Position numbers and translations under genes: made by a program. The notes below the pieces were generated by a model. The model worked only from the letters and a program-made list of their open reading frames with translations. It had not been told where the DNA came from and did no database searches. A DNA stretch of 64,000 nucleotides from JADCCX01 sp031431475 (GTDB lineage Bacteria; Pseudomonadota; Alphaproteobacteria; Rhizobiales; Beijerinckiaceae). How positions within the stretch are numbered: the stretch's first letter is position 1; each line of letters starts with the position of its first letter. The DNA is taken from contig JANPDL010000006.1 of NCBI GenBank assembly GCA_031431475.1, positions 1 to 64,000 of the forward strand, written 5' to 3'. Positions 44,308 through 52,176 of this stretch are shown piece after piece.

Positions 44308-45143
44308 TCATCGACAGCCACCAGCATTACTGGCGGCTCGCGCGGGGCGATTATGGCTGGCTGACTCGCAGGTTGGGGCCGATCTATCGGGATTTTGAGC
44401 CTGATGACCTGACGGGTCATTTGCAGGCGACAGGTGTTGAGCGCACCATCGCGGTGCAGGCCGCGCCGACGGAAGCCGAAACGCAGTATCTTCTGGCGCT
44501 TGCGAAGAAGACGCCCTCCATTGCGGGCGTAGTGGGCTGGACAGATTTTGACAGCCCTGATGCGCCCGCACGTATCGCCGCGATGGCAAGAAACCAGCTT
44601 CTCGTCGGTCTCCGCCCGATGATCCACGACATCGCTGATCGCGACTGGATGCTTTCCCTCGCTGTCGGCAAGGCGCTCAAAGCCATGCAACGCAAAGGTC
44701 TTGTCTTTGATGCGCTGGTGCGCCCGCCGCATCTCTCCCGCTTGCTGGTTCTGGCGCATCAGAATCCTGAACTGACAATCGTTATCAATCATTGTGCCAA
44801 GCCGTTGATCGGGGATGGCGTGATCGAGCCGTGGGCCTCCGACATGGCGGCGCTGGCAGGGCGGGCGAATGTGCATGTCAAATTATCCGGGCTTGCAACC
44901 GAGGCTGGGACCGGATGGAAAGTGCACGATCTTGTACCCTATGTGCGCCATGTGCTGAAATCCTTTGGATCAGATCGCGTCCTCTGGGGCTCCGACTGGC
45001 CAGTCCTCAATCTGGCGAGCGATTACGGAGGGTGGATGAAAGTTACAAGGCAACTCCTCAAAGGCCTTTTACCCGACCAACAGGGCGCGATCATGGGCGG
45101 CAATGCCGCGCGTGTATATCTTTCGAAAAGGGGCCATATCTGA
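44304..45143 (+). CDS. Amidohydrolase-family sugar lactonase (L-fuconolactonase-like)
   Basis: A 279-residue metal-dependent hydrolase of the amidohydrolase_2 group. Metal-site H6 and H8 in IIDSHQHYWRL, HCAKPLIGDG in the middle, and the catalytic Asp in VLWGSDWPVLNL. This subgroup includes L-fucono-1,5-lactonase and 4-sulfomuconolactonase. Coupled to the upstream reductase (ATGA) and downstream mutarotase (TGATG), so hydrolysis of the sugar lactone is the most likely role. Confidence 0.85.
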   Translation: MIIDSHQHYWRLARGDYGWLTRRLGPIYRDFEPDDLTGHLQATGVERTIAVQAAPTEAETQYLLALAKKTPSIAGVVGWTDFDSPDAPARIAAMARNQLLVGLRPMIHDIADRDWMLSLAVGKALKAMQRKGLVFDALVRPPHLSRLLVLAHQNPELTIVINHCAKPLIGDGVIEPWASDMAALAGRANVHVKLSGLATEAGTGWKVHDLVPYVRHVLKSFGSDRVLWGSDWPVLNLASDYGGWMKVTRQLLKGLLPDQQGAIMGGNAARVYLSKRGHI

Positions 45144-45586
45144 TGCTCAGGGGAATCCATCCACTACTGACGGCTGATCTGCTGCATGTGCTTGCCCGCA
45201 TGGGACACGGCGACGATCTTGCGGTCCTTGATGCCAACCATCCGGCGGAGACCATCGCGGCATCGACCACGTCTGGCCAGCTGATCCGCTTGCCGGGTGT
45301 GCGCACCGACGATCTGGTCGCCGCCGTCCTGACGCTTTTTCCGCTCGACCAGTTCACGGATGATCCAGTGCGGTTCATGGAGGTGATCGACCGGCCCGAG
45401 GAATTGCCGGTATCAGTGGCCGCCATTCAGGCTGCGGTGCGCAAGGCGGGCTATGCTGGCAAATTCGCGTTGAAGGAGCGCTACGCCTTCTACGAGGCCG
45501 CGAAGAAATCCTTCGCCGCTGTGCAATGCGGGGATGCGCGGTTCTACAGCAACGTGCTGCTGCGCATGGGCGCGATTGAAGGATAG
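45143..45586 (+). CDS. fucU: RbsD/FucU-family sugar mutarotase
   Basis: A 147-residue FucU-type mutarotase that interconverts sugar anomers. It begins MLRGIHPLLTADLLHVLARM, with the catalytic histidine H22 in MGHGDDLAVLDANHP, and ends FYSNVLLRMGAIEG. Start overlaps the lactonase stop by one base. Its presence points to a fucose-like pyranose as pathway substrate. Only 3 bp separate its stop from the convergent soxA stop. Confidence 0.9.
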   Translation: MLRGIHPLLTADLLHVLARMGHGDDLAVLDANHPAETIAASTTSGQLIRLPGVRTDDLVAAVLTLFPLDQFTDDPVRFMEVIDRPEELPVSVAAIQAAVRKAGYAGKFALKERYAFYEAAKKSFAAVQCGDARFYSNVLLRMGAIEG

Positions 45587-45589
45587 GTT

Positions 45590-46378
45590 TCAGGGCCGGA
45601 CGGCTGGTGTCTCGATCTGCAAGCCGGCGCCACGCTCTTTCAGATAGAGCTCCAGATTGACGAGCACCGGATCGCCATAGGCAAAGGGCTCCGCACGTAC
45701 GCCGGTCAGGCAATTGCGAATGCGCCGTTGCAGCGAGCCCACGCCCTGCCATTCCAGCCGGAACAGCGGATAGCCATTGACATGCCCCTGCGGAATGAAG
45801 CTGCCGCCCAGCTTTTTGCCCCAGTTGTCATCATGGCACATGGCGCAGGAGAGGTTGAGCTGGCCGATGCGCTGGCTGAAAAACTGCTTTCCCTGATCTC
45901 GGAAGGAGGCCAGCCGCGTGTCGGCTGATGGTTCCACCGTCGCACCGCGCGATTGCAGCCCGACATAGGCTGTGAGCGCCAGCAAGGGGCCACTCTCGCG
46001 CGGCCATGCCGCTGCACCCTGCCGCTCTGTCCGGCATTGCTGGATGCGTCCGGTAATATCTATGGGCCGCACTGATGCCGCGTCAAAAACGGGATAGCGT
46101 GCTGCAACGCCCTTCATCGTGACCGGGGCTTCCCGGTGGCATCCTGCGCAGGATGGCTTGCCACTCGCCGGCACTTCGGACCACAGCGCTTCTCCCTCGC
46201 GCACGGCCAACATGGCCGGATTGCGGGCATCATCCCGCTGCATGGCCTGCGTGTCCGGTCCCATCTGGTCGAAGCCGGACTTGCGGTCGGCGGACGGGAT
46301 ACTTTCGGCTTTTGCCGATGGCACATGGGCCACAAAGGCGATCAACAGTGCGACACTTGCGACGGGGCGGAATCTCAT
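45590..46378 (-). CDS. soxA: Sulfur oxidation di-heme cytochrome c SoxA
   Basis: A 262-residue periplasmic cytochrome that, with SoxX, forms the thioether/disulfide link between a sulfur substrate and the SoxY cysteine. Signal peptide ends near SAKAES. Two haem sites: C77-x-x-C80-H81 with ligand-region C115 (RIQQCRTERQG), and C178-x-x-C181-H182 with C223 (RIRNCLTGVR), the cysteine modified in characterised SoxA. So it is the di-haem type and appears intact. ATGA overlap with soxZ. Final gene of the ior-sox operon. Confidence 0.93.
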   Translation of the reverse strand: MRFRPVASVALLIAFVAHVPSAKAESIPSADRKSGFDQMGPDTQAMQRDDARNPAMLAVREGEALWSEVPASGKPSCAGCHREAPVTMKGVAARYPVFDAASVRPIDITGRIQQCRTERQGAAAWPRESGPLLALTAYVGLQSRGATVEPSADTRLASFRDQGKQFFSQRIGQLNLSCAMCHDDNWGKKLGGSFIPQGHVNGYPLFRLEWQGVGSLQRRIRNCLTGVRAEPFAYGDPVLVNLELYLKERGAGLQIETPAVRP

Positions 46379-46698
46379 CCCTCGACAGCGATTTCCGCCA
46401 TCTCCGTCCATGTCTTGCCCTTCTCATCCGTCCAGGTGAAAATGATCGGCCCGGAGACTGTGGCGACCGTCGTGAACGACATCAGCGGATAGGCTGAAAT
46501 TGCTGGAAACAGATCAGCCCGGAAGACCTCCGCGCCATCGTAGTTGCAGGTGAACAGCGAGATGATATCGCGGGGTACTGCCTGTCCATCCGCGTCGCGG
46601 CGGTGGCCTGTCTCCATCTGGTGCGAAAACATGGCGCTGAGCGTGATGACCTCACCCTTCTTCGCCGTCTTCGGTACCTTGAGCAGCGCTTTGGCCAT
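46375..46698 (-). CDS. soxZ: Sulfur carrier subunit SoxZ
   Basis: A 107-residue immunoglobulin-like subunit that scaffolds SoxY. Family features: VPKTAKKGEVITLSAMFSHQ, METGHRRDADGQAVPRDII and TFTWTDEKGK-like IFTWTDEKGKTWTEMAEI. No signal peptide, as usual; it is co-exported with SoxY. Three bp after soxY. Confidence 0.93.
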   Translation of the reverse strand: MAKALLKVPKTAKKGEVITLSAMFSHQMETGHRRDADGQAVPRDIISLFTCNYDGAEVFRADLFPAISAYPLMSFTTVATVSGPIIFTWTDEKGKTWTEMAEIAVEG

Positions 46699-46701
46699 GT
46701 C

Positions 46702-47163
46702 TCACTCCTCCAGACAGGCCGCGATGGTGATGATCACCTCTCGCCTGTCCGTCCAGTAGCTGCCGTCGCTGAGTTCCGCCACAGCTGCGAGATGCTGCGT
46801 AGTGGCGAGGCGGATGCGGGTGTCCACGCGGGAGGAGCCGCTGCGGGGGTTGAGATGGAAAACGGCCACTTCCGGACTTGGATTCTTTTCGTTGAAAACG
46901 GCAATCCTGCGCACGAAAGCCTTCGCGGTCTGCGGATGATCAACAAAGATGCCCATTGAGGCGGAGTTGCCGTTTTCCACCAGCGGCGAGATATCGATCT
47001 TCACCTTGCCCGTGGTAACTGGCGCGCCTTTGGTGAAGGCCTTGATGGCGGCTTCCATGTCGGCTGTTTCGGCGTTTGCAGGACCTATGCTGGCAAATGC
47101 TGCGGCACCCGCAAGAGTGATCAGCACTTTGCGGCGATCCGCATGGAGCAGGGGATTTGTCAT
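46702..47163 (-). CDS. soxY: SoxY-like sulfur carrier with atypical C-terminus
   Basis: A 153-residue carrier protein. The leader has adjacent arginines (ADRRKVLITLAGAAAF), a Tat-like signal, cut near PANAE. The SoxY fold is recognisable (ISPLVENGNSASMGIFVDHP, VAVFHLNPRSGSS). In characterised SoxY the chain ends GGCGG, a flexible arm whose cysteine carries the substrate; here it ends TIAACLEE, with C150 three residues before the end and no glycines. Checking both other frames gives no GGCGG, so it is not a simple frameshift. Confidence 0.88.
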   Translation of the reverse strand: MTNPLLHADRRKVLITLAGAAAFASIGPANAETADMEAAIKAFTKGAPVTTGKVKIDISPLVENGNSASMGIFVDHPQTAKAFVRRIAVFNEKNPSPEVAVFHLNPRSGSSRVDTRIRLATTQHLAAVAELSDGSYWTDRREVIITIAACLEE

Positions 47164-47173
47164 GCCGTCTCCC

Positions 47174-47629
47174 TCAATCCTTCAACTCTTTCAGAAACAT
47201 CACCACGTCCTCGATTTCCTGCGCGGAGAGGATGGGCTTGTCCGCGAAATTGCGCCCAACGCGCGAAAACTCGGTGGTGCGATGGTAAGCTGGCATGATG
47301 CTCGCCCGGTTCACTTTGGTGCTGTCTACCATTCGCAACCGCAACTGTCCTTCCGTTGAACGCGACCCGGCACCAGCCAGCGACGGCGAGAGATCACCCT
47401 GAAAACGCTCTTCCGGAAAGGGTCCGGAATGGCAGAGCAGGCAAAGGCCTTTCTGCCGCGTCACCACGATAAGTCGTCCGCGAGATGCATCACCGATCAG
47501 GCCATTCAACGGCGCTGCTATTGCGTCGCCGACGATTTCGTAAGGTGCCAAGGCTGCCTGTTGGGCCTGCCCTTGGCTGGATATTGCGAGGAAGGTCAGC
47601 GCTGACAGAAAATAACGCAGCACCGTCAT
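47174..47629 (-). CDS. soxX: Sulfur oxidation monohaem cytochrome c SoxX
   Basis: A 151-residue periplasmic cytochrome, partner of SoxA. Leader cut near QGQAQ. Haem site C63-LL-C66-H67, with axial Met112 in ASIMPAYHRTT, and a C-terminal helix ILSAQEIEDVVMFLKEL. Start at MTVLRYFLSAL, 8 bp after the molybdenum-hydroxylase gene stop; the in-frame reading upstream overlaps that gene. Length is short but within SoxX range. Confidence 0.92.
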   Translation of the reverse strand: MTVLRYFLSALTFLAISSQGQAQQAALAPYEIVGDAIAAPLNGLIGDASRGRLIVVTRQKGLCLLCHSGPFPEERFQGDLSPSLAGAGSRSTEGQLRLRMVDSTKVNRASIMPAYHRTTEFSRVGRNFADKPILSAQEIEDVVMFLKELKD

Positions 47630-47637
47630 CCCTGTCG

Positions 47638-49806
47638 TCAAGCCCGACGCAAATCCGTGTTCTTCATCGGCAAATGGCGAATACGCCGCCCTGTCGCCGC
47701 CGAGATAGCATTGAGCACAGCTGGGGCCGCCACTGCGATGGTCGGTTCGCCGACGCCGCCCCAGAATGTTCCATCCGGGATCAGGATGCTCTCCACTTTC
47801 GGCATCTCGTCGATGCGCATGGCGGGGTATGTGTCGAAATTCTGCTCGACAATGCTGCCATTCTTGACTGTGCATTCCTGATAGAATGCCGCCGATAGCC
47901 CATAGACGAACGATCCTTCGACCTGAGCCGCCACCTGGCTCGGGTTCACGACATGGCCCGGGTTGGTCGAGGCCACGATGCGATGAACTTTGATCTTGCC
48001 GTCATTGGCGACGGAGACTTCAGCCGCTGCCGCGACATAGCTGCCAAAGCCCATGATCTGAGACAGGCCACGGAAGATGCCGACAGGCGCAGGTGTACCC
48101 CAGCCGATACCTTTCGCAACCGCCTCCAGCACGGCAAGGTGCTTTGGGTTGTTCTTCATCATCCTGCGGCGGAACTCCAGTGGATCAACCCCCGCTGCCT
48201 GTGCCAGTTCGTCCATGAAACATTCCACATAGATCGCGTTCTGGTTCAGGTTCACACCGCGCCAGAAGCCGGGCGGCACATGCGGGTTGCGCATGGCATG
48301 GTCGATCAGAAGATTAGGGACCGCGTAACCAAACGATCCTTCGGCCCCGGTGGCAGCGAGGCCCTGGAAAACAACCGGATCACGCCCGTTCTGCAAGCCC
48401 TGCGGATTAATGCCCGCCAAGATAGACTGGCCGGAAATCCGCATATGCAGGCCGACAAGATTGCCCTGCGCATCCAGTCCGCCCACCATCTTGCACTGGG
48501 TGATCGGGTGATATGTGCCTTGCGCCATGTCCTCTTCGCGAGACCACAGCAGCTTCACTGGCACGCCCGGCATCTGCTTGGCGATGTTCACGGCCTGTAT
48601 CACATAATCCGACCGTCCGCGCCGACCGAAGCCGCCGCCAAGATGAACCTTGTAGACATCGACCTTGGCCGCCGGGTGACCAGATGCCTGAACGGCTGCG
48701 CCAAAAGCCGCTTCGCCGTTTTGTGTTGGGCACCAGACCTCGCATTTGTCCGCTGTCCACAACGCAGTGGCGTTCATCGGCTCCATGCAGGCGTGGTTTT
48801 GCAGCGGATAACTGTAGGTCGCCTCCACTCGCTTGGTGGCGCCCGCGATGGCACCCTTGGCATCGCCCTGCCTGTTGCCCTCGAAAGCCTGCTCGGCATC
48901 AAGCCCCTCCTTCAGCATTGCTGCGATACCGGCGCTGGATACCTTGGCATGCGCCCCCTCGTTCCAGACGATGGGCAGCGCCAGCAGCGCCGAATTCGCC
49001 TGCCACCAGGTATCGGCCACGACGGCGACGGCATTCTCACCAACCTTCAATACGCGCTTGACACCTGGCATCTTCTCGATTTTCGCGGCGTCGAAGCTGG
49101 CGACTGTGCCGCCGAAGATCGGGCAGGCCTTGATCGAGGCGTTGAGCATGCCCGGAAGCTTCAGGTCGAAGCCGTAGATCTGCTTGCCGTTCAGCTTGTC
49201 TGCCGTGTCGAGGCGCTTCACGGACTGGCCCGCGATGGTCCAGTCCTTCGGGTTCTTCAGCTTGACCTCTTTGGGCGGTTCGACCTTGGCAGCGGCCTCT
49301 GCGACCTTGCCGTATGTCGTGCTGCGACCGGATGCCGGATGTGAAATCACGCCCTTCGAGACCTTACAGTCGGCAGCCGGAACGCCCCAGCCATTGGCTG
49401 CAGCTTGCACGAGCATGATGCGCGCAGCAGCACCGCCTTCACGGACATAAGCTTCCGATTCGCGAATTCCGCGGCTGCCGCCGGTGGAGAAGTTCTTCCA
49501 AACCCGGTTGCGCGCGACATTCTGGCCCGGCGTGGGATATTCCCATGTCACCTTGGACCAGTCGCATTCCAGTTCTTCCGCCACGAGCTGCGCCAGGCCT
49601 GTCAGCGTGCCCTGGCCCATTTCGGACCGGGCGATGCGGACGACAACCGTATCATCCGGTTTGATCACCACCCAGGCATTGACTTCGGGTGCGATACCCT
49701 GCGCTTTTGCTCCTGGTGTGATCGAGAAACCCAGGGTGAAAGCGCCGACTGCAGCGCTGGCGGAGGCAATGAAGCCACGGCGGGAAACATCGAGAGCATT
49801 GGTCAT
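47638..49806 (-). CDS. IorB-type molybdenum hydroxylase large subunit, Tat-exported
   Basis: A 722-residue molybdopterin-binding subunit of the isoquinoline 1-oxidoreductase/membrane aldehyde dehydrogenase branch of the xanthine dehydrogenase family. Twin-arginine leader VSRRGFIASASAAVGAF predicts folded export. Family features: MGQGTLTGLAQLVAEELEC, HLGGGFGRRGRSDYV, and catalytic E687 in GGVGEPTIAVAAP. Partner of the 2Fe-2S protein just upstream. It is followed at 8 bp by soxX, so electrons may flow to the Sox cytochromes. Substrate unknown. Confidence 0.9.
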   Translation of the reverse strand: MTNALDVSRRGFIASASAAVGAFTLGFSITPGAKAQGIAPEVNAWVVIKPDDTVVVRIARSEMGQGTLTGLAQLVAEELECDWSKVTWEYPTPGQNVARNRVWKNFSTGGSRGIRESEAYVREGGAAARIMLVQAAANGWGVPAADCKVSKGVISHPASGRSTTYGKVAEAAAKVEPPKEVKLKNPKDWTIAGQSVKRLDTADKLNGKQIYGFDLKLPGMLNASIKACPIFGGTVASFDAAKIEKMPGVKRVLKVGENAVAVVADTWWQANSALLALPIVWNEGAHAKVSSAGIAAMLKEGLDAEQAFEGNRQGDAKGAIAGATKRVEATYSYPLQNHACMEPMNATALWTADKCEVWCPTQNGEAAFGAAVQASGHPAAKVDVYKVHLGGGFGRRGRSDYVIQAVNIAKQMPGVPVKLLWSREEDMAQGTYHPITQCKMVGGLDAQGNLVGLHMRISGQSILAGINPQGLQNGRDPVVFQGLAATGAEGSFGYAVPNLLIDHAMRNPHVPPGFWRGVNLNQNAIYVECFMDELAQAAGVDPLEFRRRMMKNNPKHLAVLEAVAKGIGWGTPAPVGIFRGLSQIMGFGSYVAAAAEVSVANDGKIKVHRIVASTNPGHVVNPSQVAAQVEGSFVYGLSAAFYQECTVKNGSIVEQNFDTYPAMRIDEMPKVESILIPDGTFWGGVGEPTIAVAAPAVLNAISAATGRRIRHLPMKNTDLRRA

Positions 49807-49826
49807 GTCTGTTCTCCTGTTCCTGT

Positions 49827-50276
49827 TCAAACGCCAGCGGCTTGCTTGATGCCAGCCCGGACGCGGTTATAGGTGCCGCAGCGACAGATATTGGTGATAT
49901 TGGCGTCGATGTCCGCATCTGTCGGCTTCGGCGTCTTGGCCAGCAGTGCCGCCGCCGCCATGATCATGCCGGACTGGCAATAGCCGCATTGCGGCACATC
50001 GAGTGCCAGCCACGCCTTCTGCACAGGATGCGAGGAGTCAGGCGAAAGGCCCTCAATCGTCACGATTTTTTGGTTCGCCGTGATTGCGGAAACCGGCAGC
50101 GAGCACGAGCGTATGGGCTCGCCGTCGATATGTACTGTGCAGGCCCCGCACTGGGCAACGCCACAGCCATACTTCGTGCCGGTCAATCCGGCCTGTTCGC
50201 GGATGGCCCAGAGCAGTGGCGTGTCCGGATGGACGTCAATATCCCTAAGCGTTCCATTGATGGTGAGCTTGGCCAT
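49827..50276 (-). CDS. IorA-type (2Fe-2S) small subunit
   Basis: A 149-residue iron-sulfur subunit with two 2Fe-2S clusters: C38, C43, C46 and C58 (YGCGVAQCGACTVH) in the plant-ferredoxin domain, and C97, C100, C131 and C133 (CGYCQSG, CRCGTYNR) in the helical domain near the pterin. No export signal of its own, so it probably travels with the Tat-signal-bearing large subunit. First gene of the ior-sox operon, 20 bp before the large subunit. Confidence 0.93.
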   Translation of the reverse strand: MAKLTINGTLRDIDVHPDTPLLWAIREQAGLTGTKYGCGVAQCGACTVHIDGEPIRSCSLPVSAITANQKIVTIEGLSPDSSHPVQKAWLALDVPQCGYCQSGMIMAAAALLAKTPKPTDADIDANITNICRCGTYNRVRAGIKQAAGV

Positions 50277-50509
50277 GCGTTCCTCCCGATACTTTTGGAT
50301 TAGAGCAATTAAGTTAGCTGATCACAGGCCGAAGTCACGACCCAATCGCCCTCACGAAACCGTGATCGAGAGTGGCCAGGGTCTAGAAAGCTCGAATTGC
50401 AGGAACGCAAGTGCATTTTCAGGCGGGAAGCCCTTTTTCGTTCGCAAGATTTCATGCACGATGCTTCAGAGGCTCCCACGCCAAAGGAAGAGCCACGCCT
50501 GGAGACGCC

Positions 50510-51400
50510 ATGATCATCGACAAACAGGAGCAGGTGACCGAGGCCGTCCTCGCCGCCATGGCGAAAGCGCCGGATGCTCGGCTGCGCCAGATTATGGGTT
50601 CGCTTGTGCGCCATCTCCATGCCTTCGCCCGCGAGGTGAAGCTGACGGAGCCGGAGTGGGAACGAGGTGTCGAATTCATCACAGGGCTCGGCCACAAGAC
50701 GACGGACACACATAACGAGGTGATCCTGGCGTCGGATGCAATGGGCCTGTCGACGCTGGTGTGCTTGCTGAACAATGGCGATGCCGGGAATACGGAAACC
50801 GCCGCCGCATTGCTCGGCCCCTTTTGGCGCATGAATTCGCCGAAGACGGGAAGCGGCGGCAGCATTGTGCGTTCGCCCACGCCGGGTGCTGCGCTCTTCG
50901 CGGATTGCCTCGTGCGCAATGGCAAGGGTGAGCCGCTGGCTGGCGTCGAGGTTGATGTCTGGCAGTCTTCACCTGCCGGTATGTATGAAAATCAGGATGA
51001 GACGCAGGCCGATATGAATTTGCGCGGCAAGTTCGTGACTGGCAAGGACGGTCGGTTCCGTTTTCGCTCCGTGAAGCCGGCGGGCTATCCCGTGCCCACC
51101 AATGGACCGGTCGGGCAGATGCTGAGGGCGCAGAAGCGGCATCCCTATCGCCCGGCGCATGTGCATTTCCTGCTGCACCGGAAGGGATACAAGACGCTGG
51201 TGACGCAGGTCTTTGTCGATGATGACAAGTATCTGCAATCCGATGTCGTGTTCGGCGTAACGCGTCCCCTTGTTGGCGGCTTCGAGAAGAAGAAGGGCAA
51301 TGCCCCTGCGCCCGATGTGAAAGGTGCCTGGTATGCGCTGGACTACACCTTCGTGATGGAGCCCGGCAAAGCCGTGCTTCCGGCTCCTCCCATCAAGTGA
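50510..51400 (+). CDS. Intradiol ring-cleavage dioxygenase
   Basis: A 296-residue non-haem Fe(III) enzyme that cleaves catechol-type rings between the hydroxyls. Predicted iron ligands Y159 (GMYENQ), Y193 (GYPVPT), H217 and H219 (YRPAHVHF). The helical N-terminal domain (LVRHLHAFAREVKLTEPEWE, LLGPFWR) fits catechol or hydroxyquinol 1,2-dioxygenases rather than protocatechuate 3,4-dioxygenase. Start at MIIDKQEQVTEAV with GGAG upstream. First gene of a six-gene operon, divergent from ior-sox across 233 bp. Confidence 0.9.
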   Translation: MIIDKQEQVTEAVLAAMAKAPDARLRQIMGSLVRHLHAFAREVKLTEPEWERGVEFITGLGHKTTDTHNEVILASDAMGLSTLVCLLNNGDAGNTETAAALLGPFWRMNSPKTGSGGSIVRSPTPGAALFADCLVRNGKGEPLAGVEVDVWQSSPAGMYENQDETQADMNLRGKFVTGKDGRFRFRSVKPAGYPVPTNGPVGQMLRAQKRHPYRPAHVHFLLHRKGYKTLVTQVFVDDDKYLQSDVVFGVTRPLVGGFEKKKGNAPAPDVKGAWYALDYTFVMEPGKAVLPAPPIK

Positions 51401-52155
51401 GCAGTGCCTTGGATCAATCGCTTGCGGGAAAAGTGGCCGTTATCATGGGCGGTTCCGGTGGTATCGGTGCGGCAACAGCGCGGATGCTGGCGGCGGCGGG
51501 CGCTACAATCGTTGTCACATGGCGCAGTGACGAGGCGTCAGCAAAGGCGGTGATTGCATCCTTGCCCGACGGGAAGCACTTTGCAGCACAGGCGACGGTT
51601 GAGGACACGCCCTCCCTCGTGGCGCTGGCGGAGACCTTGCGTGCTAGGCTGGGCCGCGCTGATATTCTCGTGAATGCTGCGGGGTTCACAAAACCTATTC
51701 CCGCTGCTGATCTTGATGCGCTCGATGATGAATTCATCGACCAGATGTTCCGGGTAAACTGGCGTGGCCAGTTTGCTGCCGTCCGTGCGTTCCGGCCTTT
51801 GCTTGAGGCTTCCGGTGACGGCCTTATCGTCAATGTCTCATCCATAGCGGCGCTCAATGGCGTCGGCTCCAACATAGCCTATGCCGCCGTGAAATCGGCC
51901 ATGGACACGCTGACGAAATCGCTGGCCCGCGCGCTGGCACCTGCCATCCGCGTCATGTCGGTATCACCCGGTATCGTGGATACGGATTTTGTTCCCGGAC
52001 GCGGTGCGGAACAGCTTGCTAAACTCGCCCCAACCATACCTCTGCGCCGTGTGGCGACGCCGGATGATGTGGCCCGTGCCATTCTGGCCACGGCGACCCA
52101 TCTGACATATTCCACCGGCTCACTCATCATTGTCGATGGTGGCAGGGCTTTATGA
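51397..52155 (+). CDS. SDR-family oxidoreductase
   Basis: A 252-residue classical SDR. Cofactor motif GGSGGIGAATARML, followed by TWRSDEAS, where the Arg suggests NADP preference; catalytic Tyr-Lys in IAYAAVKSAMDTLTKSL; C-terminal YSTGSLIIVDGGRAL. Starts with GTG overlapping the dioxygenase stop by four bases (GTGA). Likely reduces or oxidises an intermediate of the ring-cleavage pathway; substrate unknown. Confidence 0.88.
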   Translation: MSSALDQSLAGKVAVIMGGSGGIGAATARMLAAAGATIVVTWRSDEASAKAVIASLPDGKHFAAQATVEDTPSLVALAETLRARLGRADILVNAAGFTKPIPAADLDALDDEFIDQMFRVNWRGQFAAVRAFRPLLEASGDGLIVNVSSIAALNGVGSNIAYAAVKSAMDTLTKSLARALAPAIRVMSVSPGIVDTDFVPGRGAEQLAKLAPTIPLRRVATPDDVARAILATATHLTYSTGSLIIVDGGRAL

Positions 52156-52176
52156 CATTGGCACTTTGAGGATATC

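Noticed and set aside
46702..46740. Frameshift as the cause of the odd SoxY C-terminus
   Set aside because: Reading the last codons in the two other forward frames gives no GGCGG, and the stop sits at normal distance from the soxZ start.
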